Shown here: one piece after another, positions 32,455 through 40,910 of the stretch
Position numbering within the stretch: position 1 is the first letter of the stretch
How the letters are laid out: the number at the start of each line of letters is the position of its first letter
Assembly: GCA_009777845.1 (NCBI GenBank)
Contig: WRLD01000003.1
Span: forward strand, 1-64,000
DNA length: 64,000 nt
Direction: 5' to 3'
Source: Defluviitaleaceae bacterium
GTDB lineage: Bacteria > Bacillota > Clostridia > Lachnospirales > WQUN01
Position numbers and translations under genes: made by a program
Notes under the pieces: generated by a model
Told to the model about the DNA's origin: nothing
Database searches by the model: none
Seen by the model: only the letters and a program-made list of their open reading frames with translations

Positions 32455-33357
32455 CTAATTCATGCCGCCTGCGGCGGCTGTGCTGTCGGTTGGTGGAAAA
32501 AATTCGCAAAGCGAATTTTTTCCACTTGTAAGGTTCAAAAAAACATCATCAAGCGTGCCATTGATAATTTCTACGTTTGCGATGTTTTCTTTGTGCCGTT
32601 CTATTATCGGCAGTGCTTCCAGTGTACTTCGTAGCTTATACTCATTGTACCTGCCGTCCGTGGTTGTTATTTTCAGCAGGTCGGTACAATAGGCGGCTTT
32701 AAGCTGTGTTGGCGTGCCGCGCGCTTTTATTTCCCCCTTGTGAATAATGACAATGTCGTCACTTTCGGCGGCTTCCTCCATGTAATGCGTGGTGAGAAAT
32801 ACCGTCATTCCGCGCGATTTTTGCAAATTGCGTATTAACCGCCAAATATCGCGCCTTGTTTTCGGGTCAAGCCCCGTGGTCGGCTCGTCAAGAAAAAGCA
32901 AGCGCGGCGTATTAACCAACGCGCGTGCTATGTCGGTACGCCTACGCTGGCCGCCCGACAGCCTGCCATACAGGCGCGTGTCAAGCTCGCCTAGCGCGGT
33001 AAGGCGAATGGCTTCGTTTACGCAGCTTTTTAACCTCGCGCCGCGTAAGCCGTACAGGCTACCTCGCACCATCAAATTTTCCCTCACGGTCAGCTTGTCG
33101 TCCAGCACAGACTCTTGAAACACAACGCCTATAAGCTCGCGCACCCTTTCGGGGTTTTTCGCTGCGTCTATGCCGCCGACAGTGACCGCTCCAGACGTTT
33201 TTGCGAGCAGGGTCGTGAGAATACCTATAGTCGTAGATTTTCCTGCACCATTTGTACCAAGCAGCGAGAACAAATCGCCCTCTTTTACGCTAAAGCTAAT
33301 GCCGTTTACGGCTTTTATATTGCCGTAGGCCTTGAACAAGCTCTCTATCTGTATCAA
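32455..33357 (-). CDS. ABC exporter ATPase (DrrA/NatA type)
   Basis: 300 residues. Seen: Walker A LGTNGAGKSTT, signature RLSGGQRRRTD, Walker B LLFLDEPTTGLDP, H-loop VFLTTHYMEEA, and a DrrA-like C-terminal domain (EIINGTLDDVFLNLT). The start is taken as TTG 33357, with GAGGTGA just upstream; GTG 33366 is the alternative. The last 25 residues (SLCEFFPPTDSTAAAGGMN) are encoded by two perfect hairpins at 32463-32526, suggesting replacement of the original C terminus by repeats. The partner is the permease at 31595. Confidence 0.9.
   Translation of the reverse strand: MIQIESLFKAYGNIKAVNGISFSVKEGDLFSLLGTNGAGKSTTIGILTTLLAKTSGAVTVGGIDAAKNPERVRELIGVVFQESVLDDKLTVRENLMVRGSLYGLRGARLKSCVNEAIRLTALGELDTRLYGRLSGGQRRRTDIARALVNTPRLLFLDEPTTGLDPKTRRDIWRLIRNLQKSRGMTVFLTTHYMEEAAESDDIVIIHKGEIKARGTPTQLKAAYCTDLLKITTTDGRYNEYKLRSTLEALPIIERHKENIANVEIINGTLDDVFLNLTSGKNSLCEFFPPTDSTAAAGGMN
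32463..32526. repeat. Two palindromes in the 3' end of the ABC ATPase gene
   Basis: gccgcctgcggcggc (32463-32477), and gtggaaaaaattcgc with its exact complement gcgaattttttccac (32494-32526, 3-base loop). Both are translated. Confidence 0.75.
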
Positions 33358-33395
33358 AAAAATCACCTCGGGGGCAGTTTACCAAGGTGATTTTT
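33353..33395 (-). terminator. Hairpin that terminates the DUF3021 transcript and covers the ATPase ribosome site
   Basis: On the minus strand AAAAATCACCT and AGGTGATTTTT are inverted around a 19-base loop, followed by T residues. The 3' arm contains GAGGTGA, the likely ribosome site of the ATPase gene. Partial termination or translational attenuation between DUF3021 and the exporter is possible. Confidence 0.6.
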
Positions 33396-33406
33396 CTATT
33401 TCAATA

Positions 33407-33850
33407 TTACTCGCTGTGAGTTTCGTTTTCCTCGTTGTGAAATGCGTTTAGGCGTTCGTTTATTTGTGCGGCGAGCCGTTTCGCGCGCAATGTCTGGTAC
33501 ACATACAGCGCGATATACAAAAACAGGAAAAAGACAACGGTAAACAGCGCGTTTTTTGTGTCGAGCCATTCGTAGTACAATAACAACGAAAAAACGACAG
33601 CGGCGGTCAAAATAAAATGCGCTACCTTACGCAAGACCAATTCCACGCGCGAAATAGTTTCCTTATGCACAAAGAGCAATATGGGCAACGAGCTAAAAAA
33701 GGCAATCACGACAAGGCTAAACAAGCCGCCCGCGTCCATGGAGATTTCATTGTCGCTCCAGAATACACTAGAGGAAATAAAAAGCAGTTGGAACGTGGCA
33801 ATCGAGCAAAAGCTGATGTATATGGATTTTAACGCTTCTTTTAGTTTCAT
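33407..33850 (-). CDS. DUF3021 family membrane protein
   Basis: 147 residues with four hydrophobic helices (ISFCSIATFQLLFISSSVFW; GGLFSLVVIAFFSSLPILLF; VAHFILTAAVVFSLLLYY; ALFTVVFFLFLYIALYV) and a charged cytosolic tail. DUF3021 proteins are encoded beside LytTR regulators and are thought to restrain them at the membrane. AAAAGGAGG precedes the ATG. Here the LytTR gene is 98 bases upstream, the gap filled by a family B repeat, and the ABC exporter follows, as in other such clusters. Confidence 0.88.
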   Translation of the reverse strand: MKLKEALKSIYISFCSIATFQLLFISSSVFWSDNEISMDAGGLFSLVVIAFFSSLPILLFVHKETISRVELVLRKVAHFILTAAVVFSLLLYYEWLDTKNALFTVVFFLFLYIALYVYQTLRAKRLAAQINERLNAFHNEENETHSE

Positions 33851-33864
33851 AACGACCTCCTTTT

Positions 33865-33935
33865 GTAGGGGACGGGTTTACCCGTCCCGAATTGACGAAC
33901 GTGCGTACCTCGGGCGAGGCAAGCCTCGCCCCTAC
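33865..33935. repeat. Shortened family B element between lytTR-like and DUF3021 genes
   Basis: gtaggggacgggtttacccg to cgaggcaagcctcgccccta, about 71 bases. It separates two genes that normally lie together. Confidence 0.8.
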
Positions 33936-33948
33936 GAGTAGCCGTCGG

Positions 33949-34383
33949 CTACAGCCCAAACCGCTGTTTAAGTATGGGCACATATTGCCTAGAAATAATT
34001 ACCCTTTCGCCGTTCACCAAAACCGCCTGAAAACGGCTATCCCCTGCGGGGGAAACGCTTTTTATTTTTTTCACGTTGACAATCACCTGCTTGCTTATTC
34101 TGATAAAATCGCCTGTGCTAAGGGCTTCCTCTATTTCGTAGAGCTTTAGCTTGCTTCGATAGACGGCCTTTTGTGCGTATACGAACGTCTTTAAGTCCAC
34201 GCTTTCCACATAAAAAATATCCGTCACGGACAGCATAAACGCCTCCTCGTTGATATAAACCGTAAGGCAATCGGGGCTTTTGATAAGGTTGATTGCCCGC
34301 GAGATATTGTCGCTTATACAGCGTACATTAAAAATTATGCTTTCTTCCTCGTTTTGCGGTGGTTCTTGTATTATTATTTTCAT
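33949..34383 (-). CDS. LytTR-type DNA-binding regulator
   Basis: 144 residues. The C-terminal 95 residues form a LytTR domain (INEEAFMLSVTDIFYVESVD; YEIEEALSTGDFIRISKQVIVNVKKI; FQAVLVNGERVIISRQYVP). There is no receiver domain, so it is not a standard two-component regulator. It belongs to the stand-alone LytTR proteins paired with DUF3021 membrane inhibitors. GAGGCGGTG precedes the ATG. The probable target is its own promoter and the ABC-2 exporter downstream. Confidence 0.92.
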   Translation of the reverse strand: MKIIIQEPPQNEEESIIFNVRCISDNISRAINLIKSPDCLTVYINEEAFMLSVTDIFYVESVDLKTFVYAQKAVYRSKLKLYEIEEALSTGDFIRISKQVIVNVKKIKSVSPAGDSRFQAVLVNGERVIISRQYVPILKQRFGL

Positions 34384-34400
34384 TTCAACACCGCCTCAAT

Positions 34401-35009
34401 TTATTGCATTTCATAAATTGCAGAAATAAATTTATAATAGAGGTATTCACCACTTTGTTGATGTCTCCATGGTTCAGGTGGCAAACTAATAACTATATGA
34501 GCGTGCCTAATTTTTTGCTCTCGGTAATAGAACGGGTCTGTAATAGACATTTTTTCATAGCTATGATTATTATATATAAAGGTTGCTTTAAATTTTTTAT
34601 ACTCGTCACGAGAAATGTAAAGGTCATATACATCGGCTAAAAATAAAGACTTATCTCCACACCGTAATTCATCTGTGTATAAAAAATGTCTTTTATTAAA
34701 AAATATAAAAGGGTCTGTATCTGTCTTTGGATATGCTATATCTCTATTTGAACTACGAATAAGCCTAAAATCATGTACCCAATAATTTTCAGGTTGGAAA
34801 TCAAGTGGGGCTTGGGTTAAAAATTGGTTCGGGATAGTAACTGTATCTTCTGTGTTAAAAGAACGACAGCTTGATTTGGGAACGGCATCGCCATATTTAT
34901 CTGACACAAGCCTTACCCATCGACCATCGCTTGTTACCCCTGCGACACAAAACCCTGCCGCCTCATTATTGCACTTTTTGTCTGATTTTGCCAAAACAAG
35001 CAGCTCCAT
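34401..35009 (-). CDS. Dual-OB-domain-like protein, third gene of the DUF488 operon
   Basis: 202 residues. The N terminus MELLVLAKSDKKCNNEAAGF with GVTSDGRWVRLVS, and HAHIVISLPPEPW near the end, resemble the 'dual OB-containing domain' proteins found beside DUF488 genes. OB folds often bind nucleic acid. No membrane or signal segment. AGGGGGG lies before the ATG, and the upstream DUF488 gene ends ten bases away. A nucleic acid sensor or adaptor role in genome conflict has been suggested for related gene sets; for this protein it is inference. Confidence 0.65.
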   Translation of the reverse strand: MELLVLAKSDKKCNNEAAGFCVAGVTSDGRWVRLVSDKYGDAVPKSSCRSFNTEDTVTIPNQFLTQAPLDFQPENYWVHDFRLIRSSNRDIAYPKTDTDPFIFFNKRHFLYTDELRCGDKSLFLADVYDLYISRDEYKKFKATFIYNNHSYEKMSITDPFYYREQKIRHAHIVISLPPEPWRHQQSGEYLYYKFISAIYEMQ

Positions 35010-35019
35010 AAAAATCCCC

Positions 35020-35460
35020 CTATATATGTTTTATTTCTATTGCATTATTGTTTTTTTTAAGAATTTCACTTAATAATCGACGATGACATTTATCTGCCGT
35101 AGGCTCACTACAGAGCAAGCATATTTTATTAAAGCTATCAAAGCGTATAAAAAAATCTTGATGTGCTTTACGATTTTCTATGAGAGAGGTGTACCGATTT
35201 TCGTAATATCCCCATGAAATTTTTTTACCCTTGTAATCGTCTAGTATGTCCTTCGTGGGTGCAAATTCTATACAATGCTTATAGTCACATTGACAAATTT
35301 CTCTTAGGAAGTATGCCATATCATTACCTTTTGCAAAGCCAGCTAACTGTGATTTATTATTAAGTCTAACGTCAAGCAGCAAATCAATTTTATTTTTTTT
35401 AATTAGTTCAAAAAAATCTTCGGCAGATTTTTGCGTAAATCCTATAGTATACAATTTCAT
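35020..35460 (-). CDS. DUF488 family protein (short paralogue)
   Basis: 146 residues. Starts MKLYTIGFTQKSAEDFFELI and has LLLDVRLNNKSQLAGFAKGN, with the family signature CLLCSEPTADKCHRRLL (conserved Cys, Glu, Cys-His-Arg). The catalytic activity of the family is not established; the conserved Cys/His/Arg set suggests an enzyme. The start overlaps the stop of the upstream DUF488 gene (35457-35460), so the two are made together. Confidence 0.88.
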   Translation of the reverse strand: MKLYTIGFTQKSAEDFFELIKKNKIDLLLDVRLNNKSQLAGFAKGNDMAYFLREICQCDYKHCIEFAPTKDILDDYKGKKISWGYYENRYTSLIENRKAHQDFFIRFDSFNKICLLCSEPTADKCHRRLLSEILKKNNNAIEIKHI

Positions 35461-36092
35461 CTTTTTCCCTCCTGTAGGCGATAACCTATCTCTGAATTTC
35501 TTTTGCGATATGCCTGTGTTAAAAAGTCTGTCGTTTCTTCGGGGGTACTTATATCTGAAACTGTTTCAAGTGACAACTGTGCTCTATTGGGAAAATATTT
35601 ATCCAATAATCTTTTTTCTATTTCTTCCTGTGTAATAGCGTAGCCGTTTTGCAATAAATGATTGACTTGATACCCCATTGTGTGAAAATTTCTTGATACC
35701 ATTATAGAGCGATGACATTCAAAAGGGTCTTTTTCGGAACACATCAATACAAAAGTATAATCCTTTTCCATGCTAGCTTTAAGTTTGTTAAATCCAGAAA
35801 TAAAGCTATCCGATAGAGAGAATTTTTCAAAGTCTAAAAAGCCTTCGCTTGAATAATAGCTCGTATCTTCCTGTCTAGCCCCAAATTCTTTTGCATAATT
35901 ACGATAATGGACACCGTACCTATACAAAAGTGTTTGTATGTTATCTTTATTATAATCGGCAAAGTGTTTCGAGTATGGAACACTGCGAACATCTACTACT
36001 ACTTGTATTCCATTATGCCTTAGCAATTCAACAAAATTTTGGATACTCAGACCTGAATAACCTATAGAATATATTTTATTGACCACAGACAC
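35457..36092 (-). CDS. DUF488 family protein (long paralogue)
   Basis: 211 residues. KIYSIGYSGLSIQNFVELL, VVVDVRSVPYSKHFADYNKD and FVLMCSEKDPFECHRSIMVS show the same family layout as the next gene, with a 65-residue C-terminal extension. The GTG start follows AGGTGAGGTG. First gene of a three-gene operon (DUF488, DUF488, dual-OB-like). The pair of unequal paralogues suggests a heterodimer, which would need testing. Confidence 0.88.
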   Translation of the reverse strand: MSVVNKIYSIGYSGLSIQNFVELLRHNGIQVVVDVRSVPYSKHFADYNKDNIQTLLYRYGVHYRNYAKEFGARQEDTSYYSSEGFLDFEKFSLSDSFISGFNKLKASMEKDYTFVLMCSEKDPFECHRSIMVSRNFHTMGYQVNHLLQNGYAITQEEIEKRLLDKYFPNRAQLSLETVSDISTPEETTDFLTQAYRKRNSEIGYRLQEGKR

Positions 36093-36166
36093 TCACCTCA
36101 CCTAAATTATATAACAATCTCTCAATTATATACTTTAACAAAAAATTTGACATTGTTCAAAAGAAT

Positions 36167-39100
36167 TTAAAAATAGACTTGAACTACCTCATCGCGTGCA
36201 AAGGAGTACAACAACACCTCTGATACCTCCATGCCTGTGGCTTTTTCTAGTGCTTGTTTGTATATTTTTAGCTGTACATAATGTTTTTTTGCCCAGTCCT
36301 TTGTTGTTACGGTGGGGGGAATATTGTCGCTTTTGAAGTCGATTAGTACGATTTTGCCGTTTTCCTCAAAATGGCAGTCGATAATACCATGTACTAGAAT
36401 GGTTTCGGTTTCGCTTGTTTCCTCGCTTCCGCCCTCGCTTGCTCCCTTGCCTTCGCTCTTGCTTGCTCTCTCACTCTTGCTCTCGCTTGCTTCCTCGCCC
36501 TTGCTCTCGCTTCCGCCCTCGCCTTCGCTTCCGCCCACACCCTCGCTAGGATACAGCTCCGCCGCAGGAAGCGCAAGCACAAACGGCGTTTCCCGAAACA
36601 GCCGCCGCCCTGCCGCCGCGTTGCGTATTCGCTGTGCTAGGGGCGAGCTTGTAAGCGTTTTTATTTTTTCGGGCTCTATTATTTGCGATTCTTCCGCCGT
36701 TATATGGTTTTTTTCTCGCAGGAACGCAATAAATTCCTTGATTTTTTCTATGCTTGTATGCTCGCTAAAGTCAATATGCTCCGTGATTTTGTGCAACGCC
36801 GAGCCTATTTTGGCGGCGGTAATGCCGCTAGTAGCCGCGATAAACTGCGGCGGCTCAAAGGTGGGTAGTTGTACCTCGTTGGCGTTGATAAAGCTACTGT
36901 CTGGCGTGATGTCGTATAGGCGTTTTATTTCCGATATGGACAGCTTTGAGGGCAACGCAGGGGCGGCTTTTTGGGGCGTTAGCTGTATTTTTTCTATTTT
37001 TTGGGAAATTTCAACGCCACGACCCACGCCCAATTCACTTGCTTCTTGAGAATCCCCACGCAAAGCCCCAAGCTCCGCTTCGCTTGCTCCTTGGAAATCC
37101 CCACGCTCCGTAACCGCTTCGCTTGCTCCTTGTGAATCCCCAAGCAAAGCCCCACGCCTTGCTTCGCTTGCTTCTTGGGAATCCCCAAACAAAGCCCCAA
37201 GCTCCGTAACCGCTTCCCTTGCTTCTTGTGAATCCCCACGTACTGCAACCGCTCCGATTGCTTCTTGTGAATTTTCAAGCAAAGCCCCAATCTCCGCAAC
37301 CGCTTCACTTGCTTCTCGGGAATCCCCACGCTCCGTAACCGCTTCACCTGCTCCTTGAAAATCCTCCCCCCAACCCCCATGCACCCTAATCTCAAAAATC
37401 CCCCTTGCCTCCCCCTCACGACAAATAACACAAGGCATCAACCAATCCAAATAACTCCCCGCGCTCTGACGTTCCGAACGCGGCAACGTCCTTTGTCCGT
37501 CAGTCGCCACGCTATCGCTCCATTTTTCCATCGCCTTGCCGTAGTCCTTCACCGTGCCAGTCAGTATCAGCCGCTCCTTGGCGCGGGTCAACGCCACGTA
37601 CAAGCAACGCATTTCTTCCGACATATTCTCGCGGTGGGTAAGCCGTTGCAAGCCAAACCGCGCCAGCGTATTGGCGCGAGTGCGTAGCCGCGTGTCCACG
37701 TAATACGCGCCCACGCCCTCGCGCGAATGTAAAATTACCGGCCGCCGCAAGTCCTCGGTATTAAATTTTTTGGCAAGAAACGCGCAAATTACAACGGGAA
37801 ATTCCAGCCCCTTTGACTTGTGAATGGACATCAGCCGCACCCTGTTACCGCCTGAGGTGTTCGGCTCCTCCGCGCTGGAAACAATGCCCGCCGCGCTTAG
37901 CCGCTCGATATAGCGGACAAAATGAAACAGCCCTTTCATGCTAGTGTTCTCAAATTCGATTGCGCGCTCGAACAATAGCCGCAGGTTGGCTTGCGCGACT
38001 GCGCCGTCGGCACGGCCGCCCACATGCGCAGGGTAGCGCGTGCTGTCGTACACCAAGCCCACCAAGCGGCTTATAGGCATGTACACACTTGCGGAACGCC
38101 ATTTTTCCAAATCGGCAAAAAATTTTTCCAGCTTGGCGCACAGGGCTTGCGGTATGTCCTGCGAAAGCGCGAGCATGGCGCGTTCGTAAAAATCGCTTTC
38201 CTGCATACGCGGCTTTTCTCGTTGCTCTGCTTGGCGTGACGGGTCACTAACACTGGCGATTTGAAACAGCTCGTCCGCAGTAATTTCATAAACAGGGCTG
38301 CAAAGCACGGTAATCAGCTCAATATCCTGCCGCGGATTGTCGATTATTCGCAAAAAAGCGGTCATTACCTTTATTTCCTGCCGTTCAAAAAAATCCTCGT
38401 TTTTGTCGGCTATTGCATCTATGCCGTGTTTTTTTAATTCGCGTATTACCTCGTTGGATATATTGGAAATACTGCGTGACAGAATCGCAATATCGCCGAA
38501 TTGGTACTCGTCTGATAGCTCTTTAATACATTTAGCGATTACGCGCGTTTCTGCGATTATTTTGCCTATAGGCTCGCTTTGGTCGGCGTGCGGTGTTGTC
38601 GCAGACAACACCTTACTGCCTGCTTCCTCGTCCTCGCTATCCTCAAAATACTCCGCCACCTCGATTTGCATTTTTGATGTCGGCTTAGCTTCGTAGCTCT
38701 CATGCCCTGCATGTAAGGCGGCGTTATCGTCATATTCTACATCGCCCACCGCGGTACACATCAGTTGCTCGAAAAAAAAGTTAATCGCGCGCAAAACCTC
38801 GGGGCGGCTTCTGAAATTATGCGAAAGATGTATGCAGTTCTTGCCCTCGCGGTACTTTTTCAAAAACAGCTCGGGGTTTGCACGGCGGAAGCGGTAAATG
38901 CTCTGCTTTACATCGCCCACAAGGAAACGCCGCTCCGCCACGGCAGACAGTATTAAATCCTGTATTTCATTGGAGTCCTGATACTCGTCAATTAGCACCT
39001 CATAATATTTGTGAATCCCCTCGGCAGGCGACATATCCTCGGGCGCGTTCGGGTAAAGAATTTGTATAGCAAAATGCTCCAAATCGGAAAAATCCATTAT

Positions 39101-40126
39101 ATTTTTCGCGCGTTTTTCCATGGCGTATTCGTCATAAAAACGCAGGGTAAGCCGAATAAGCGCGTTTATGCGTGGCGCGAGTGCTTGCAGGTCGCTTAAT
39201 ATTTTTTCCGGCGGCGCGAAAAAAACGCCCTTCACTAGCTTTTTTATGCGGTCTTTCGCCTTGTTGCGTATGCGTTGCACGCGCTCCTTGTCCTCGGGCG
39301 CGACCTCGTCCTTTGCGGTAATTCGCGGCAATGTCCCCCACGAAATTTGCGAAAACTCGGTATATAGCTCGCCAAATGTCAATTTACGGCAAAGCTGTAA
39401 CAAATCCGACAGCATTTTTTTTTCGTCCGACAGCTTGTCTATGTATTTTTCTGGGGCAAGCGTACTGGCACGGCAAATGGAATCATACGCCGATTCCACG
39501 CCAAAAATAAGCTCCTCGCGCGCGATTTTCGCCCAGCTAGTGCCGTCTATATCGCCCAAGCCCTCGAACGCCAAGGCATAACGCCTTGCCGCCTCCTTGG
39601 GAAAGGGGTCGCTTTGTATAAACTCATAAATGCCCAAAATAAGGCTTTCCAGTCTGCCGTCCGTGGTTTTTCCGCCGTAAACGTCCGCAAGGTCGATAAA
39701 ATCGGCGTTGCCCTCTTGGTATTCCGTTTCAAAAATCTGGTCGAGCGTTTGCGACTTTATAAGCGAAAGCTCGGCATCGTCCCCTATTTTAAAGGCAGGG
39801 TCAATGTCTATTTGCTGGAAATTTTCTCTAATTAGCTTGCGGCAAAAGGAGTGAATCGTGGAAATATCCGCCACGGGAAGCAATGCAGACTGCGTATACA
39901 GCCCATTCTCGTGCAGTCCCTTTTCTATACGCTCGCGCATTTCGGCAGATGCCGCTTCCGTAAATGTGACTATAAGTAGCCTGTCCAAGGACACGCCCTG
40001 TGTAATATGCCGTATGATTCGCTGTGTAAGCACGGCGGTTTTGCCCGAGCCTGCCGCGGCGGAAACTAGAATTTCCTCGGCGTTGGTGTTGATTGCTTCT
40101 AATTGTGCAGGGGTGAAGCTATCCAT
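36167..40126 (-). CDS. addA: ATP-dependent helicase/nuclease AddA, with repeat insertions
   Basis: 1319 residues. AddAB processes double-strand breaks in Firmicutes. Seen: UvrD-type Walker A SAAAGSGKTAVLTQR near residue 30, YEVLIDEYQDSN near 392 (motif II), LSHNFRSRPEVLRA, MSIHKSKGLEFPVV, LYVALTRAKERL, and a C-terminal nuclease motif (GIIDCHFEENGKIVLIDFKS). Three inserts lie between conserved blocks: a family E palindrome (residues about 502-515, GSKVLSATTPHADQ), a tract of 8-15 residue units such as GDSQEASEAVTE (about 919-1042), and a S/E/G/K-rich tract (about 1194-1239). The usual partner addB is not adjacent. The start overlaps the end of the YycJ-like gene by eight bases. Confidence 0.94.
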   Translation of the reverse strand: MDSFTPAQLEAINTNAEEILVSAAAGSGKTAVLTQRIIRHITQGVSLDRLLIVTFTEAASAEMRERIEKGLHENGLYTQSALLPVADISTIHSFCRKLIRENFQQIDIDPAFKIGDDAELSLIKSQTLDQIFETEYQEGNADFIDLADVYGGKTTDGRLESLILGIYEFIQSDPFPKEAARRYALAFEGLGDIDGTSWAKIAREELIFGVESAYDSICRASTLAPEKYIDKLSDEKKMLSDLLQLCRKLTFGELYTEFSQISWGTLPRITAKDEVAPEDKERVQRIRNKAKDRIKKLVKGVFFAPPEKILSDLQALAPRINALIRLTLRFYDEYAMEKRAKNIMDFSDLEHFAIQILYPNAPEDMSPAEGIHKYYEVLIDEYQDSNEIQDLILSAVAERRFLVGDVKQSIYRFRRANPELFLKKYREGKNCIHLSHNFRSRPEVLRAINFFFEQLMCTAVGDVEYDDNAALHAGHESYEAKPTSKMQIEVAEYFEDSEDEEAGSKVLSATTPHADQSEPIGKIIAETRVIAKCIKELSDEYQFGDIAILSRSISNISNEVIRELKKHGIDAIADKNEDFFERQEIKVMTAFLRIIDNPRQDIELITVLCSPVYEITADELFQIASVSDPSRQAEQREKPRMQESDFYERAMLALSQDIPQALCAKLEKFFADLEKWRSASVYMPISRLVGLVYDSTRYPAHVGGRADGAVAQANLRLLFERAIEFENTSMKGLFHFVRYIERLSAAGIVSSAEEPNTSGGNRVRLMSIHKSKGLEFPVVICAFLAKKFNTEDLRRPVILHSREGVGAYYVDTRLRTRANTLARFGLQRLTHRENMSEEMRCLYVALTRAKERLILTGTVKDYGKAMEKWSDSVATDGQRTLPRSERQSAGSYLDWLMPCVICREGEARGIFEIRVHGGWGEDFQGAGEAVTERGDSREASEAVAEIGALLENSQEAIGAVAVRGDSQEAREAVTELGALFGDSQEASEARRGALLGDSQGASEAVTERGDFQGASEAELGALRGDSQEASELGVGRGVEISQKIEKIQLTPQKAAPALPSKLSISEIKRLYDITPDSSFINANEVQLPTFEPPQFIAATSGITAAKIGSALHKITEHIDFSEHTSIEKIKEFIAFLREKNHITAEESQIIEPEKIKTLTSSPLAQRIRNAAAGRRLFRETPFVLALPAAELYPSEGVGGSEGEGGSESKGEEASESKSERASKSEGKGASEGGSEETSETETILVHGIIDCHFEENGKIVLIDFKSDNIPPTVTTKDWAKKHYVQLKIYKQALEKATGMEVSEVLLYSFARDEVVQVYF
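36408..36545 (-). repeat. Low-complexity in-frame tract in addA (Ser/Glu/Gly/Lys)
   Basis: Imperfect units of about 12 bases based on gcttgctcccttg/cttcgctc encode SEGEGGSESKGEEASESKSE-type sequence just before the nuclease motif. Confidence 0.7.
37020..37370 (-). repeat. In-frame tandem repeat tract in addA
   Basis: About nine units of roughly 30-45 bases containing gcttcgcttgctccttg and aatccccacg, encoding units like GDSQEASEA and RGALLGDSQ. It lies between the helicase and nuclease parts. Confidence 0.8.
38581..38623 (-). repeat. Family E palindrome in frame in addA
   Basis: ggtcggcgtgcggtgttgtc, gca, gacaacaccttactgcctgc: two 20-base halves, of which the inner nine bases pair exactly. 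Flanked by gctt on both sides. Translated on the minus strand as GSKVLSATTPHAD. Confidence 0.85.
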
Positions 40127-40910
40127 AGGTAAACATCGCCCCAGGTATATTACGCTCCGCTATTTTTAGGCCGCCGAGGGTGATATTATTGCCGTCCAGT
40201 ACGCGCTGTACCGTGTCGAACGCGAGCATGGGCGTATTGTTCTCGTCGCTTAAATGCGCGAGAAACACATGCGTTTTGCCTGGAATTACCACCTCGGCAA
40301 GCAACATTCCTGCCTGCGCGTTGGACAAATGGCCGTACTTGCTTGCTACACGCGTTTTAAGAAAGCGCGGATAACTGCCGCGTTCCAGCATTTCGGGGTC
40401 GTGGTTGCTTTCCAATAAAATTACTCGCGCGTTTTTTAGCTTCTCTTTAATGGAATCGGTGACGTGTCCTAGGTCGGTAGCGATTACTATTTTTTCCTTT
40501 TGGTTTGCCGTGGCATGAAAAGAATAGCCCACAGGCTGTGAAGCGTCGTGCGGAATATCAAAGGCGGTAATTTCCGCGCCGCCGATAATCAGCGGATTGT
40601 CAGGCTCTATTATGCGCGCTTGGTTTTCGCCTAGCTTGCCTAGACTACGATTGCGTGAAAAATACTGCCATGTAAGCGGCGTGGCGTATACGGCGGTATT
40701 AAAACGCCGCGCCGTCACGCCCGCCCCCTCTATATGGTCGCGGTGTTCGTGCGTTATAAAAATGGCATCTAAGTGCCTAATATTCATTTTGTGCAACGCG
40801 TGTTCTATTCTCTTTCCGCTTACGCCCGCGTCCACCAAAAAATGCTGCGAACCAAGCCCCACGTAGTATGCGTTACCGCTAGAACCGCTTGCTATTGTGA
40901 AAAACTTCAT
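40119..40910 (-). CDS. YycJ/WalJ-like metallo-beta-lactamase fold hydrolase
   Basis: 263 residues. Starts MKFFTIASGSSGNAYYVGLG, with metal ligands in FITHEHRDHIEGA (HxHxDH), VIATDLGHV and LESNHD, and SNAQAGMLLAEVV. These are typical of the YycJ/WalJ group, linked in B. subtilis to the WalKR cell-wall locus and possibly acting as a nuclease. Its end overlaps addA and its start overlaps the end of murA, forming a tight minus-strand operon murA-yycJ-addA. Confidence 0.9.
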   Translation of the reverse strand: MKFFTIASGSSGNAYYVGLGSQHFLVDAGVSGKRIEHALHKMNIRHLDAIFITHEHRDHIEGAGVTARRFNTAVYATPLTWQYFSRNRSLGKLGENQARIIEPDNPLIIGGAEITAFDIPHDASQPVGYSFHATANQKEKIVIATDLGHVTDSIKEKLKNARVILLESNHDPEMLERGSYPRFLKTRVASKYGHLSNAQAGMLLAEVVIPGKTHVFLAHLSDENNTPMLAFDTVQRVLDGNNITLGGLKIAERNIPGAMFTYG

